From Simkania negevensis (lineage in GTDB: Bacteria; Chlamydiota; Chlamydiia; Chlamydiales; JAFITR01), in NCBI GenBank assembly GCA_017116025.1, contig JAFITR010000060.1:1-8626 (forward strand): a stretch of 8,626 nucleotides of DNA, given 5' to 3'. This document shows, one piece after another, positions 1 to 6,409 of this stretch. The translations under genes and the position numbers were made by a program. How positions within the stretch are numbered: the first letter of the stretch is position 1; each line of letters opens with the position of its first letter. The notes beneath the pieces were generated by a model, which was given only the letters and a program-made list of their open reading frames with translations, made no database searches and had not been told where the DNA came from.

Positions 1-1604
1 TGTGCTTGGGTGCTTTCTTCGTGTGCCAGAAGCACGGACAAGTTTTGGTAGGCGCCGTAGTCGAGATGGGCATCCCAGAAAAGTGCGAAAATGACTTTTT
101 TGTCCGAATAGATAAACTCTTTGATGATCGTTTCTGTTGTGCGATCGATCGAGTAATTTGAAGAGGGGTGCTGTTCCATATTAAAGTGTGCAAGGATGAT
201 GATGTCGTAGGACTCTAAAGCGCGCATGCGGTTGTTGAACGCCTCGCTATGGACAAATAGATTGGAAGGGAAGTAGTGATGTGGGAGGTCGATCTCTTTT
301 TTTATCTGTTCATAAAAGGGAGTGTGAGCTTCTCCATCGACCTGTACGTACCCGATTGAGGGAGTATCGTTTGTTAATAGAGGTGGGTTGTTCAAAACAA
401 TTGCGTGGCGGTAGATCGTCTTGTTGAGATCTCTTAACAAGGAGCTGGTAGTGCGAGGTGATGAGGCCTCATGTAGCTTGATCCATTCCTTGCGGAGGAG
501 GATACGTTCAACCTTTGACCAGATCTCTTGCTCCGAGACCCGACCGTTTTTGACAAGGCGTATAAGAGCGGCATGGAGGGCAGGAAGCTTTTGGCTAGGA
601 GTGATAAAAAAGCCTGCTTTTGATTGCATGAGACGAAATAGACTATCTTCAAGGCGGGAAAGATCGGCGAAATGGTCGTCGGGCAAAACAGATAGATCAC
701 AGCCTGCAAGCCCTCCAAACTGGCTGGTGCCTGAATTGTCCTGGTTGATAAGGACAGGGTTCATTTCCCAACCGAAAGGCCTCTCCTGGATGTGCAACGA
801 ATGGATGGCGAGATGCGCATGCAAAAAAGGGAGATGGCCGATGCCGTCGATCATCTCCTCTTCTTGCGTAAAAACGATGACACCCCCCTCTTGTAGCTTG
901 TTGACAAAGCCTCTAACTTTCTCCTCATTGGTCCACAGATGGCGGCGAGGAGCTATCCAGCTCTGCGGAAGAAAAGCAAAAGAATAAACTCCTAATGAAT
1001 GGAAAAAAATCGCTAGCTCCTTTGACCACTGGTAGAGTAAATCCGTTCCCGGTATTGCTAACAAGGTCGCAAGGGAAGGGAAAGAGCCCTCTTGCTCCGG
1101 CCAGTGTGGTAAAGGACCATCTAACAGACATATTGTGTCCAAGGGAAGACGGCTTGCTTTTTTCAGTTGACATTGAGTATCAAGGTCTGCTTCCAGACGC
1201 GTGTCGTGAACAATCACACCTCCCACACCAAAGTCGTGACAACAAGCTTCTAGCCCACTCTCCAGTGGACTGTAAGAGACGTAGCATAGCTGCCCCAGCC
1301 CCTCCTCTAACGAAAGGTCTGCAAGCACCCCACGCGTCCAATCACCTTTCGTCGTTCGATAATTCAATAGCTTCCTGTTTTTCGTAAAAAAATCTCCACT
1401 CCCCTTCGATGAGAAATTGTCATCTCTTCGAGATGAAAAAAGAGCCTCGTACCCCTTGTCGCTTACCCTTAACTTAATGCGCCTCCCTCGATAACTACCA
1501 CACTCATCTGCATCACTATCATACCCTGCATTCCCGTCAGAAAAATAGCCATCATCATCACCCTCCACTATCCCACCTTTGAACCCTGGACTCTCAATTT
1601 TCAT
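1..1604 (-). CDS. Glycoside hydrolase family 3-like protein, divergent, C-terminus cut off by the window edge
   Basis: One minus-strand frame is open from ATG 1604 to the window edge (534 codons plus two bases). An AAGGA ribosome site (1611-1615) lies 6 nt before the ATG. Residues 1-85 are unrecognised, start acidic and glycine-rich, and show no signal peptide. Residues about 97-375 follow the GH3 barrel: GQLCYVSY (104-111), GVGGVIVHD (126-134), FPS (175-177), KELAIFFHSLGV (195-206), AGCDLSVLPDD (300-310) and KNGRVSEQEI (352-361). From about 385 the GH3 second domain begins (IYRHAIVLNNPPLL, 397-410) and is incomplete. Family members of the NagZ type release N-acetylglucosamine from peptidoglycan fragments. 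Here the KHFPGHG acid/base loop is replaced around TQEEEM (246-251), about 25 residues seem missing after it, and the usual D-x-E-G-G motif reads LDGPL (161-165). An Asp at the nucleophile position survives (D289). The fold assignment is fairly sure; activity is doubtful. Confidence 0.8.
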   Translation of the reverse strand, partial: MKIESPGFKGGIVEGDDDGYFSDGNAGYDSDADECGSYRGRRIKLRVSDKGYEALFSSRRDDNFSSKGSGDFFTKNRKLLNYRTTKGDWTRGVLADLSLEEGLGQLCYVSYSPLESGLEACCHDFGVGGVIVHDTRLEADLDTQCQLKKASRLPLDTICLLDGPLPHWPEQEGSFPSLATLLAIPGTDLLYQWSKELAIFFHSLGVYSFAFLPQSWIAPRRHLWTNEEKVRGFVNKLQEGGVIVFTQEEEMIDGIGHLPFLHAHLAIHSLHIQERPFGWEMNPVLINQDNSGTSQFGGLAGCDLSVLPDDHFADLSRLEDSLFRLMQSKAGFFITPSQKLPALHAALIRLVKNGRVSEQEIWSKVERILLRKEWIKLHEASSPRTTSSLLRDLNKTIYRHAIVLNNPPLLTNDTPSIGYVQVDGEAHTPFYEQIKKEIDLPHHYFPSNLFVHSEAFNNRMRALESYDIIILAHFNMEQHPSSNYSIDRTTETIIKEFIYSDKKVIFALFWDAHLDYGAYQNLSVLLAHEESTQA

Positions 1605-1625
1605 TCGTTTTCCTTAGTTCTGTTA

Positions 1626-1682
1626 TACCTATTCAACTCTCTGTTGCAGGCTGAAGGCCTGCAACAGAGAGTTGAATAGGTA
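1626..1682. repeat. Perfect 26-bp inverted repeat with 5-nt loop (hairpin in GH3 leader)
   Basis: Arms 1626-1651 and 1657-1682 are exact reverse complements around the loop TGAAG. The inner part, TTGCAGGCTGAAGGCCTGCAA, is the repeat core seen again in the other two spacers. The hairpin ends 21 nt before the GH3 start codon, just outside its ribosome site, and lies downstream of the predicted GH3 promoter, so it would be transcribed in that leader. No T-run follows on either strand, so it is not an ordinary intrinsic terminator. It could stabilise the mRNA, modulate translation, or simply be a mobile palindrome of REP type. Confidence 0.9.
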
Positions 1683-1725
1683 CGTTCTGTTTAAAATTAA
1701 GGCTTGGTAAAGATTATGTAAAGAG

Positions 1726-1754
1726 ACTCTAGGGCTATGCCGACTAATTGTCAA
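1726..1754 (-). promoter_or_regulatory. Candidate sigma70-type promoter for the GH3 gene
   Basis: Read on the minus strand, a consensus -35 TTGACA (1754-1749) is followed after exactly 17 bases by TAGAGT (1731-1726), which matches TATAAT at four of six positions. Transcription would begin near 1719, giving a leader of about 115 nt that contains the 26-bp inverted repeat. This is a pattern match only. Confidence 0.55.
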
Positions 1755-1813
1755 TAAGATCTCTTTCATCAACTGACATCTATCAACTTAACTGTTTATT
1801 TTTATTCTCGAAT

Positions 1814-1842
1814 GGGATAAGCCTATATATTGAAGGGATAAG
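1814..1842 (+). repeat. Direct repeat GGGATAAG x2, 21 bp apart, possible operator
   Basis: GGGATAAG occurs at 1814-1821 and again at 1835-1842, so the copies lie on the same DNA face two helical turns apart. The second copy overlaps the -35 and spacer of the dapA promoter candidate. This geometry suits a regulator binding as a tandem dimer, but no regulator is encoded nearby and chance is possible. Confidence 0.35.
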
Positions 1843-1858
1843 AACTTACTACTATAGC
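1830..1858 (+). promoter_or_regulatory. Candidate promoter for dapA
   Basis: TTGAAG (1830-1835) and TATAGC (1853-1858) are separated by 17 bases and each match the sigma70 consensus at four of six positions. Transcription would start near 1865, about 78 nt before the chosen dapA start. A competing -10, TATATT (1826-1831), lacks a good -35. Moderate to weak support. Confidence 0.4.
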
Positions 1859-1859
1859 T

Positions 1860-1894
1860 ACTCAGATACCTCGACGAAGGAGGGGTATCTGAGT
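1860..1894 (+). promoter_or_regulatory. 11-bp hairpin in the dapA leader with a ribosome-site-like loop
   Basis: ACTCAGATACC (1860-1870) pairs with GGTATCTGAGT (1884-1894) across a 13-nt loop. The loop ends in AAGGAGG (1877-1883), a near-perfect anti-16S match, yet it lies far from the dapA start. Nine bases after it, GTG at 1893 opens a 26-codon frame ending at TAG 1971-1973, inside dapA in another frame. It may be a 5' stabilising stem, a coupling leader, or chance. No T-run follows, so it is not a terminator. Confidence 0.45.
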
Positions 1895-1927
1895 GGTTGT
1901 CGTGTGTTTAAAACGATCTAAATGGGC

Positions 1928-1932
1928 GGAGG
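1928..1932 (+). promoter_or_regulatory. Ribosome binding site deciding the dapA start
   Basis: GGAGG lies 10 nt before ATG 1943. The in-frame ATG at 1922 lies upstream of this site and has no purine-rich sequence in front of it. The protein from 1943 also begins at the usual DapA position (MGFEGAFTALVTPF), so 1943 is preferred. Confidence 0.65.
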
Positions 1933-1942
1933 TTACAAACAG

Positions 1943-2896
1943 ATGGGTTTTGAGGGTGCGTTTACAGCATTAGTGACTCCTTTTCGGGACAAACAGCTGG
2001 ATTTAAAAGGATTAGAGGCCAACGTGCGTCGTCAAGTAGCGGGGGGTATTTCTGGCGTTGTTGTTTTGGGAACAACGGGAGAAGCTCCTACGATGTCTGA
2101 TGAGGAGAAGGAGTTGGCGATTAAGACGGTTGTCGATTCTGCTGCGGGCGAGGTGACTGTCATTGTTGGTACGGGTAGTTATTCGACAAAGAAGACGGTA
2201 GAAGACAGCTTACGTGCGCAGAAGTTGGGTGCGAACGCTCTGTTGGTGGTCACTCCTTACTACAACAAGCCTTCCCAGGAGGGCATTTTTGAACATTTTT
2301 CTTTGTTGGCAGAATCGGTAAAGATACCGATTATCGTTTACAATCATCCGGGGAGATGTGGCCAGAACATAGAGACGGCGACGTTGCACAAGATCGCATC
2401 ATTACCTTACGTCAGTGGTGTCAAAGATGCTTCAGGGGACATCAACCAAGTTGAGGATGTGCTAGGTCTTGTCAAGTTGGACCATCCCAATTTCTCTGTA
2501 TTGAGTGGTGACGATGGGATGACTTTACCCCTGATGGCTTTGGGAGGGCAGGGGGTTGTTTCTGTTGCGAGTAATCTCTTTCCGTCGGCGATCGTTGAGC
2601 TTGTTAGTGCGATGCACAAGGGTAATTGGTTGAGTGCACGCAACATGCATGAGCAGTTGCTGCCATTTTTGAGGGCTTGTGCGCTCGAAACAAATCCAGT
2701 GCCGATCAAAGAAGCGATGAATCTCTGTAATCTGCCTGCAGGGGAGGTGCGCCTTCCTCTTCGCCGCATGTCGCAAAAGAACTTGCAAAAGCTTGTTGAT
2801 ATCCTTGCGGAGAGCCCTTTTGTAAAGTTGGCTAGCGAACAGAACAGGGGGCGCAGGGTAGCGGTCGACAAAGAGGTGGATCTTCTTCTCAGGTAG
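1943..2896 (+). CDS. dapA: 4-hydroxy-tetrahydrodipicolinate synthase (dihydrodipicolinate synthase)
   Basis: Condenses pyruvate with L-aspartate semialdehyde, the first committed step to diaminopimelate and lysine; a cytosolic TIM-barrel tetramer in the family. All signature residues align with E. coli numbering without gaps: GTTGE (43-47, with T44 and T45), Y107 in VVTPYYNKP, Y133 and R138 in VYNHPGR, and the Schiff-base lysine K161 in GVKDASGD. From ATG 1943 it has 317 residues against about 292 in E. coli; the extra 25 are a C-terminal, charged tail after LVDILAES. The gene stands alone: no lysC, asd or dapB adjoins it, whereas I recall these clustering with dapA in Chlamydia trachomatis. 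It is divergent from the GH3 gene and converges on folC with 22 bases between stop codons. No lysine riboswitch is apparent in the leader. Confidence 0.97.
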   Translation: MGFEGAFTALVTPFRDKQLDLKGLEANVRRQVAGGISGVVVLGTTGEAPTMSDEEKELAIKTVVDSAAGEVTVIVGTGSYSTKKTVEDSLRAQKLGANALLVVTPYYNKPSQEGIFEHFSLLAESVKIPIIVYNHPGRCGQNIETATLHKIASLPYVSGVKDASGDINQVEDVLGLVKLDHPNFSVLSGDDGMTLPLMALGGQGVVSVASNLFPSAIVELVSAMHKGNWLSARNMHEQLLPFLRACALETNPVPIKEAMNLCNLPAGEVRLPLRRMSQKNLQKLVDILAESPFVKLASEQNRGRRVAVDKEVDLLLR

Positions 2897-2910
2897 TAAT
2901 AGGCGTTGTT

Positions 2911-2927
2911 GCAGCCTTTCAGCCTGC
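2911..2927. repeat. Palindromic repeat core at the dapA/folC convergence
   Basis: On the minus strand this reads GCAGGCTGAAAGGCTGC, the same core as the repeats near 1641-1667 and 6648-6662. It straddles the end of folC and provides its last codons and stop (GCA GGC TGA). Its self-complementarity is imperfect and there is no T-run, so a clear bidirectional terminator is not visible between the two converging genes. Confidence 0.65.
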
Positions 2928-4121
2928 ATTCAGAGCTTGTGTGATGGTGTGCATGGTGTAGCAGCTTCCGCAGGCGACGATGATCGCGTTGCGTTCGTGT
3001 GCAAGGCGGCAGCCATCGGCGACGACGCTTGCGATTTCTTTTGGGTCTCTTGTTTGTTGAGGAGCGTATTTAGTCATTGTTTCATCGTCGAGATGGCTGG
3101 TCATTTCGTTTTCGATGAGAAAAATTTTTATGGCGTGTTTCTTAAGGAAGGAGAGGATCTGTTCGGGTGGCCTTCCTTTGGCGATGGAGGTAACGCAGAC
3201 GATTGATTCTTTCGGGAAGGTGTATGCAATTTTTTGGAAGAGTCTTTGTAGTCCGTCGGGGTTATGTGCGACGTCTAAGATAACGGCCTTAGGTCTTGTT
3301 GCTTTTGGCAGAGCGGTAAGAGTTTCTCTTTGGTGAATATCGAAGCGACAGGCGGGATTGTCTGTTAGGCCGGACCAGGCTTTATCATCGATACAAAAAC
3401 TTTTTGGTAGAGTTTCTAGCGCTTTTTTTGCGATGGCTTGATTCTCTTTGTCGTAGCAGGTATAGCGTTCTTGTACACGGCTAACAGGGCACTTTTTTTC
3501 TTTTGCGATGGATTCGAACAGCTTGTTAGGGGGGGTGTTTGGGCCGAGGATCAGAGGGGTGTGTGCTTTGATGATCCCCGCTTTTTCTCTTGCTATTTCT
3601 TCGATGCTGTTACCGAGGATATTGGTGTGATCGTAGCTGATTGAGGTGATGACACTGAGGAGGGGGAGGATGATATTAGTTGCGTCGAGGCGGCCTCCCA
3701 AGCCTGTTTCGATGATGGCGATATCGACGGGTTTGTTAGCAAAATAGATCAAGGCAAGCAGTGTTGTACGTTCGAAGAATGTGGCAAAGGTATTGTGTGC
3801 ATTTTCAACGTCAAATAGCCTTTTAAGTAGCTTAGCACAGCTCTCTTCTGTGATGGGCTGGCCATTGATTTGAATACGTTCGGAGAAGTGGTCGATATGT
3901 GGAGAGGTAAAGAGGCCGGTGTTGTAGCCCGATTGTTGTAATACAGAGGCGATTTTGGTTGCAACGGACCCTTTGCCGTTGGTGCCGGCGATGTGGATGG
4001 AGGGAAAAGCTTTGCTTGGACAGCCGAGAGCGTTGTCGAGTAGCAAGACTCTGTCGAGCCCTAGCTTAATCGTTGAGCTGTCGCTATGAAGCTTATTAAG
4101 AAGCGTATCGAACGTTGTCAT
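2919..4121 (-). CDS. folC: Folylpolyglutamate synthase / dihydrofolate synthase
   Basis: Mur-ligase-family enzyme that adds L-glutamate, with ATP, to dihydropteroate and/or to reduced folates. The 400 residues are slightly short of the usual 420 or so. Visible motifs in order: P-loop AGTNGKGS (45-52), FTSPHI (71-76), ETGLGGRLDATN (138-149), DHTNILG (164-170), the usual carbamylated-lysine region REKAGI (178-183), and LDVAHNPDG (282-290) opening the C-terminal domain. Whether it has one or both activities cannot be read from sequence. ATG 4121 shares an ATGA overlap with the PHP gene's stop and has no good ribosome site of its own, so translation is probably coupled. It is the last gene of the operon. 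Its final codons and stop fall inside a dispersed palindromic repeat, so the native C-terminus may have been altered by repeat insertion. Confidence 0.95.
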   Translation of the reverse strand: MTTFDTLLNKLHSDSSTIKLGLDRVLLLDNALGCPSKAFPSIHIAGTNGKGSVATKIASVLQQSGYNTGLFTSPHIDHFSERIQINGQPITEESCAKLLKRLFDVENAHNTFATFFERTTLLALIYFANKPVDIAIIETGLGGRLDATNIILPLLSVITSISYDHTNILGNSIEEIAREKAGIIKAHTPLILGPNTPPNKLFESIAKEKKCPVSRVQERYTCYDKENQAIAKKALETLPKSFCIDDKAWSGLTDNPACRFDIHQRETLTALPKATRPKAVILDVAHNPDGLQRLFQKIAYTFPKESIVCVTSIAKGRPPEQILSFLKKHAIKIFLIENEMTSHLDDETMTKYAPQQTRDPKEIASVVADGCRLAHERNAIIVACGSCYTMHTITQALNAG

Positions 4122-4984
4122 GTAGCGGTTATCGCTTTATTCTGTTCGATGAAATGTCGATAGAGCGTATCGAATACTTCGTTACCTATCCACGAGCAGG
4201 CGAGGTAGATCCTGGGCTTTATCTCACCGTGAAAGTCGGAGCCTCCCGTGACAAACCACCCTTTCTTCTTTGCAAAATCGATCCACGGCTGTTCTTGTTT
4301 GAGGCCGCAGAGGCTATAATATCCTTCGATGCCATCGAACGACATCTTTTCTAGCTCTTGAATAATCGAGGGGTTTTTAAACAGGTGGGGATGAGCGATG
4401 ACTGCCTTACCACGGGCCTGGTGGATGGTGGCGATGGTTTCCTCAACAGAAACCTTCTCTCCGGCAACATAACATGAAGCATTGTCGCCAAGGTAGGTGT
4501 TGAATGCTTCTTGGATTGTTGAGACGTACTTTTTCGCCATGAGAACTTGGGCAATGTGGGGGCGGCCCAACTGTCTACGTTGTTGCTGCTTGGGGATATA
4601 TCTCTTGTCGTAGAGGTCTTCGACAGAGACGTCCATGCCCTTTTGTTGGATCTGTTCGATGATGGCAAGATTCCTTGCTTCTCGTCTGGTCCTGTGCCTT
4701 TTGCAAAGGTCGAGTAGCGCTTTATTCTGTAGGTCAAAGGCGTACCCTAGCACGTGGACGTTGCTCTCTTTGTGTACGGAAGAAAATTCGATGCCGCCAA
4801 GAAGGGCAAGCCCTCGCTGCTTGGCGTAGGGCAGAGCGCAGGTGTAGGCGTCAACGGTGTCGTGGTCGGTGATGGAAAGGCCATTGAGCCCTTTTTTTAA
4901 GGCAAGATCGATGAGCTCTTCTGGTGTATATGTTCCGTCGGAAAAGGTAGTATGGCAGTGGATGTCGGCGCGAAAATTGTTCAT
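4118..4984 (-). CDS. PHP-domain phosphoesterase (YciV / RNase AM / TrpH type)
   Basis: Metal-dependent phosphoesterase of the polymerase-and-histidinol-phosphatase superfamily. Characterised relatives hydrolyse 3',5'-nucleoside bisphosphates or trim RNA 5' ends. The 288 residues match the usual length. Metal ligands are all present: DIHCHTTFSDGT (7-18; H9, H11, D16), TDHDTV (39-44), GIEFS (64-68, with E66), NVHVLGY (75-81), GRPHIAQVL (140-148; H143), AHPH (197-200) and GGSDFHG (247-253; D250, H252). The insertion at about 90-190 is the domain typical of the YciV branch. The start codon follows the murB stop directly (TAG then ATG, no gap), and the stop overlaps the folC ATG by four bases, so all three are probably co-translated. 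Exact substrate is inferred from the subfamily only; I recall a PHP hydrolase beside murB in chlamydial genomes. Confidence 0.9.
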   Translation of the reverse strand: MNNFRADIHCHTTFSDGTYTPEELIDLALKKGLNGLSITDHDTVDAYTCALPYAKQRGLALLGGIEFSSVHKESNVHVLGYAFDLQNKALLDLCKRHRTRREARNLAIIEQIQQKGMDVSVEDLYDKRYIPKQQQRRQLGRPHIAQVLMAKKYVSTIQEAFNTYLGDNASCYVAGEKVSVEETIATIHQARGKAVIAHPHLFKNPSIIQELEKMSFDGIEGYYSLCGLKQEQPWIDFAKKKGWFVTGGSDFHGEIKPRIYLACSWIGNEVFDTLYRHFIEQNKAITAT

Positions 4985-5869
4985 CTAATCTTGTCTATCA
5001 CGGTTGTAGGGTATGTAACGTATCTCTTCTTCGAGGATAACGCCTTTTTGTTTTAGTACTTCCTCTTTGATGTGTTGCATCAGAGCGAGGACATCTTTGG
5101 CTGTGGCGTTGTTGGCGTTGATGATAAAGTTGCAGTGCATAGTCGATACTTGGGCTCCTCCCATAGAATACCCTTTCAGCTGACACTGGTCGATGAGAGC
5201 GCCGGCAGAGTAGCCTGGGGGGTTGCGAAAGGCACATCCTGCCGATTTGTCGCTGTAGGGCTGTGTCTTCTTGCGGTAGGAGAGAAGCTCGCTCTGCTTC
5301 TCTTTGGCTTGTTCCGATTGGTGGAGTAGAAAGGTTGCGCTGGCAATGCTCCCTTGCATCTGATGGAAGGATGAAGAGCGGTAGTTAAAAGAGAGATCGT
5401 TTTTGGAGAATAGCTGTAACAACCCCGTATCGTCGACAAATTCAACTTCAACAAGGGTGTCGCCCGTCTCTTGTCCGTTGGCTCCAGCATTCATATAGAC
5501 AGCACCTCCTACGCTACAGGGGATCCCTCCTGCAAACTCCAGCCCACTCCAGCCTTCCCTTGCCGTTTTCATCCCCAAGCGTGAAAAGCTGTAGCCACTA
5601 CCTACATACAGTCGGCCTCCTTCTTGCTTCAAAAAAGAGATTTTGTTCAAGATGATAACACCATCAAAACCCTTGTCGTCGAATAGACTGTTTGATCCTT
5701 TACCCAGTATAAGAAAGGGTAATCGATGGTTGTAGCATGTTCGAATGGCGTTCTGAAGCAGTGCTACAGTATCGACGGAGACAAGGTAGCGCGCAGGGCC
5801 TCCAACACCTAATGTTGTATAGCGGCTTAAAGGAACGTTTTCTGCAAAAGTTGTCTCATTTGTGCTCAT
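4985..5869 (-). CDS. murB: UDP-N-acetylenolpyruvoylglucosamine reductase
   Basis: Flavoenzyme that reduces UDP-GlcNAc-enolpyruvate to UDP-MurNAc with NADPH, an early cytosolic step of peptidoglycan precursor synthesis. The 294 residues fit the shorter (type II) MurB class. FAD-domain signatures are GKGSN (56-60) and GLEFAGGIPCSVGGAVYMN (109-127). Catalytic elements are YRSSSF (163-168, with R164), SAGCAFRNP (209-217) and the C-terminal LEEEIRY (279-285). The residue that donates a proton to the substrate is Ser in E. coli; here it is Cys212, a substitution I believe occurs in some MurB groups. Start ATG 5869 overlaps the end of nusB by 14 bases; AGAGGAA (5880-5886) lies 10 nt before it inside nusB. 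The pairing of nusB with murB is reminiscent of chlamydial gene order. Confidence 0.96.
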   Translation of the reverse strand: MSTNETTFAENVPLSRYTTLGVGGPARYLVSVDTVALLQNAIRTCYNHRLPFLILGKGSNSLFDDKGFDGVIILNKISFLKQEGGRLYVGSGYSFSRLGMKTAREGWSGLEFAGGIPCSVGGAVYMNAGANGQETGDTLVEVEFVDDTGLLQLFSKNDLSFNYRSSSFHQMQGSIASATFLLHQSEQAKEKQSELLSYRKKTQPYSDKSAGCAFRNPPGYSAGALIDQCQLKGYSMGGAQVSTMHCNFIINANNATAKDVLALMQHIKEEVLKQKGVILEEEIRYIPYNRDRQD

Positions 5870-6293
5870 CTTTAGCTTGTTCCTCTTCCCCCTGTTTGCG
5901 GTAGATTGTGTCTAAGATGGCGTTGACAAAAGAAGCTGCCTCAGGTGTGCTGAACTTCTTTGCTAGACGCACGGCTTCACTCATCGCTACCTTGGGAGGT
6001 ATCTCATCGTCGTAAAGCATCTCATAGGTCGCCAATCGCAAAACATTTCTCTCTACGGTATGGATGCGGTCGATCGAATAATCTGTAGCGGCCTCCTCAA
6101 TAAGAGAATCGAGGTTTCTACTCTTCGCTCTTACATCTTTTGCCCGCAGAGCTGCTCTGGTGCAGTGGCTTTTGCTTACTTTTAACTCCCTCTTGATAAG
6201 GCCTAGAATGGCCTCTTCGTTGTCTTCGTATGTCTCTAGGCCATAAAGGATTTGCAAGACCATCTCTCGAAATTTTTGCTTCGGCAGTGTCAT
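5856..6293 (-). CDS. nusB: Transcription antitermination factor NusB
   Basis: All-helical RNA-binding protein that, with NusE (S10), binds boxA in rRNA leaders and supports antitermination. From ATG 6293 it has 145 residues, the normal size. Family segments are KQKFREMVLQILYGLE (6-21), HTVERNVLRLATYEML (77-92) and the C-terminal stretch PPKVAMSEAVRLAKKF followed by ASFVNAILDTIY. The start is uncertain: in-frame ATGs also exist at 6305 and 6359. The 6359 start would add a hydrophobic, unrelated 22-residue leader and would lie upstream of the predicted transcription start, so it is rejected. 6305 remains possible; neither has a strong ribosome site. It is the first gene of the nusB-murB-PHP-folC operon. 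The sequence reads most like chlamydial NusB, as far as I can judge from memory. Confidence 0.93.
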   Translation of the reverse strand: MTLPKQKFREMVLQILYGLETYEDNEEAILGLIKRELKVSKSHCTRAALRAKDVRAKSRNLDSLIEEAATDYSIDRIHTVERNVLRLATYEMLYDDEIPPKVAMSEAVRLAKKFSTPEAASFVNAILDTIYRKQGEEEQAKDEHK

Positions 6294-6325
6294 AGCAGTA
6301 TCCATATTGTTATTTGAAGAGCAAT

Positions 6326-6353
6326 AGTATAGCAGAATAGCGCTACTGCCCAA
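6326..6353 (-). promoter_or_regulatory. Candidate promoter for the nusB-murB-PHP-folC operon
   Basis: On the minus strand, TATACT (6331-6326) matches the -10 consensus at five of six bases, and TTGGGC (6353-6348) is a weak -35 sixteen bases upstream. Transcription would start near 6319, leaving a leader of roughly 15-25 nt. This placement also argues against the nusB start at 6359. Confidence 0.5.
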
Positions 6354-6409
6354 AAGCATTAAGTGTAATCAAGATTCATCTTGGAATAAAACCTTTGATG
6401 ATGTTTCTA

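Noticed and set aside
421..1387. Plus-strand open frames at 421-987 and 995-1387, and minus-strand ones at 434-718 and 925-1173
   Set aside because: They are out-of-frame shadows of the continuous GH3-like minus-strand gene and match no family.
1626..1682. Strong hairpin as an intrinsic terminator
   Set aside because: No T-run follows on either strand, and it lies in a divergent spacer where no gene ends.
1922..1942. Upstream ATG giving DapA seven extra residues
   Set aside because: No ribosome site precedes it; GGAGG at 1928-1932 points to ATG 1943, which fits the family start.
1859..1942. Lysine riboswitch or T-box upstream of dapA
   Set aside because: The leader from the likely promoter is under 100 nt and holds one simple hairpin. 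The multi-helix junction and conserved boxes of those elements are not visible.
2407..2929. Minus-strand frames antisense to dapA
   Set aside because: They overlap a certain gene, lack family resemblance and show no start signals.
6294..6359. Longer NusB starting at 6359
   Set aside because: It adds a hydrophobic, non-homologous leader, has no ribosome site, and overlaps the predicted promoter. ATG 6293 or 6305 is preferred.
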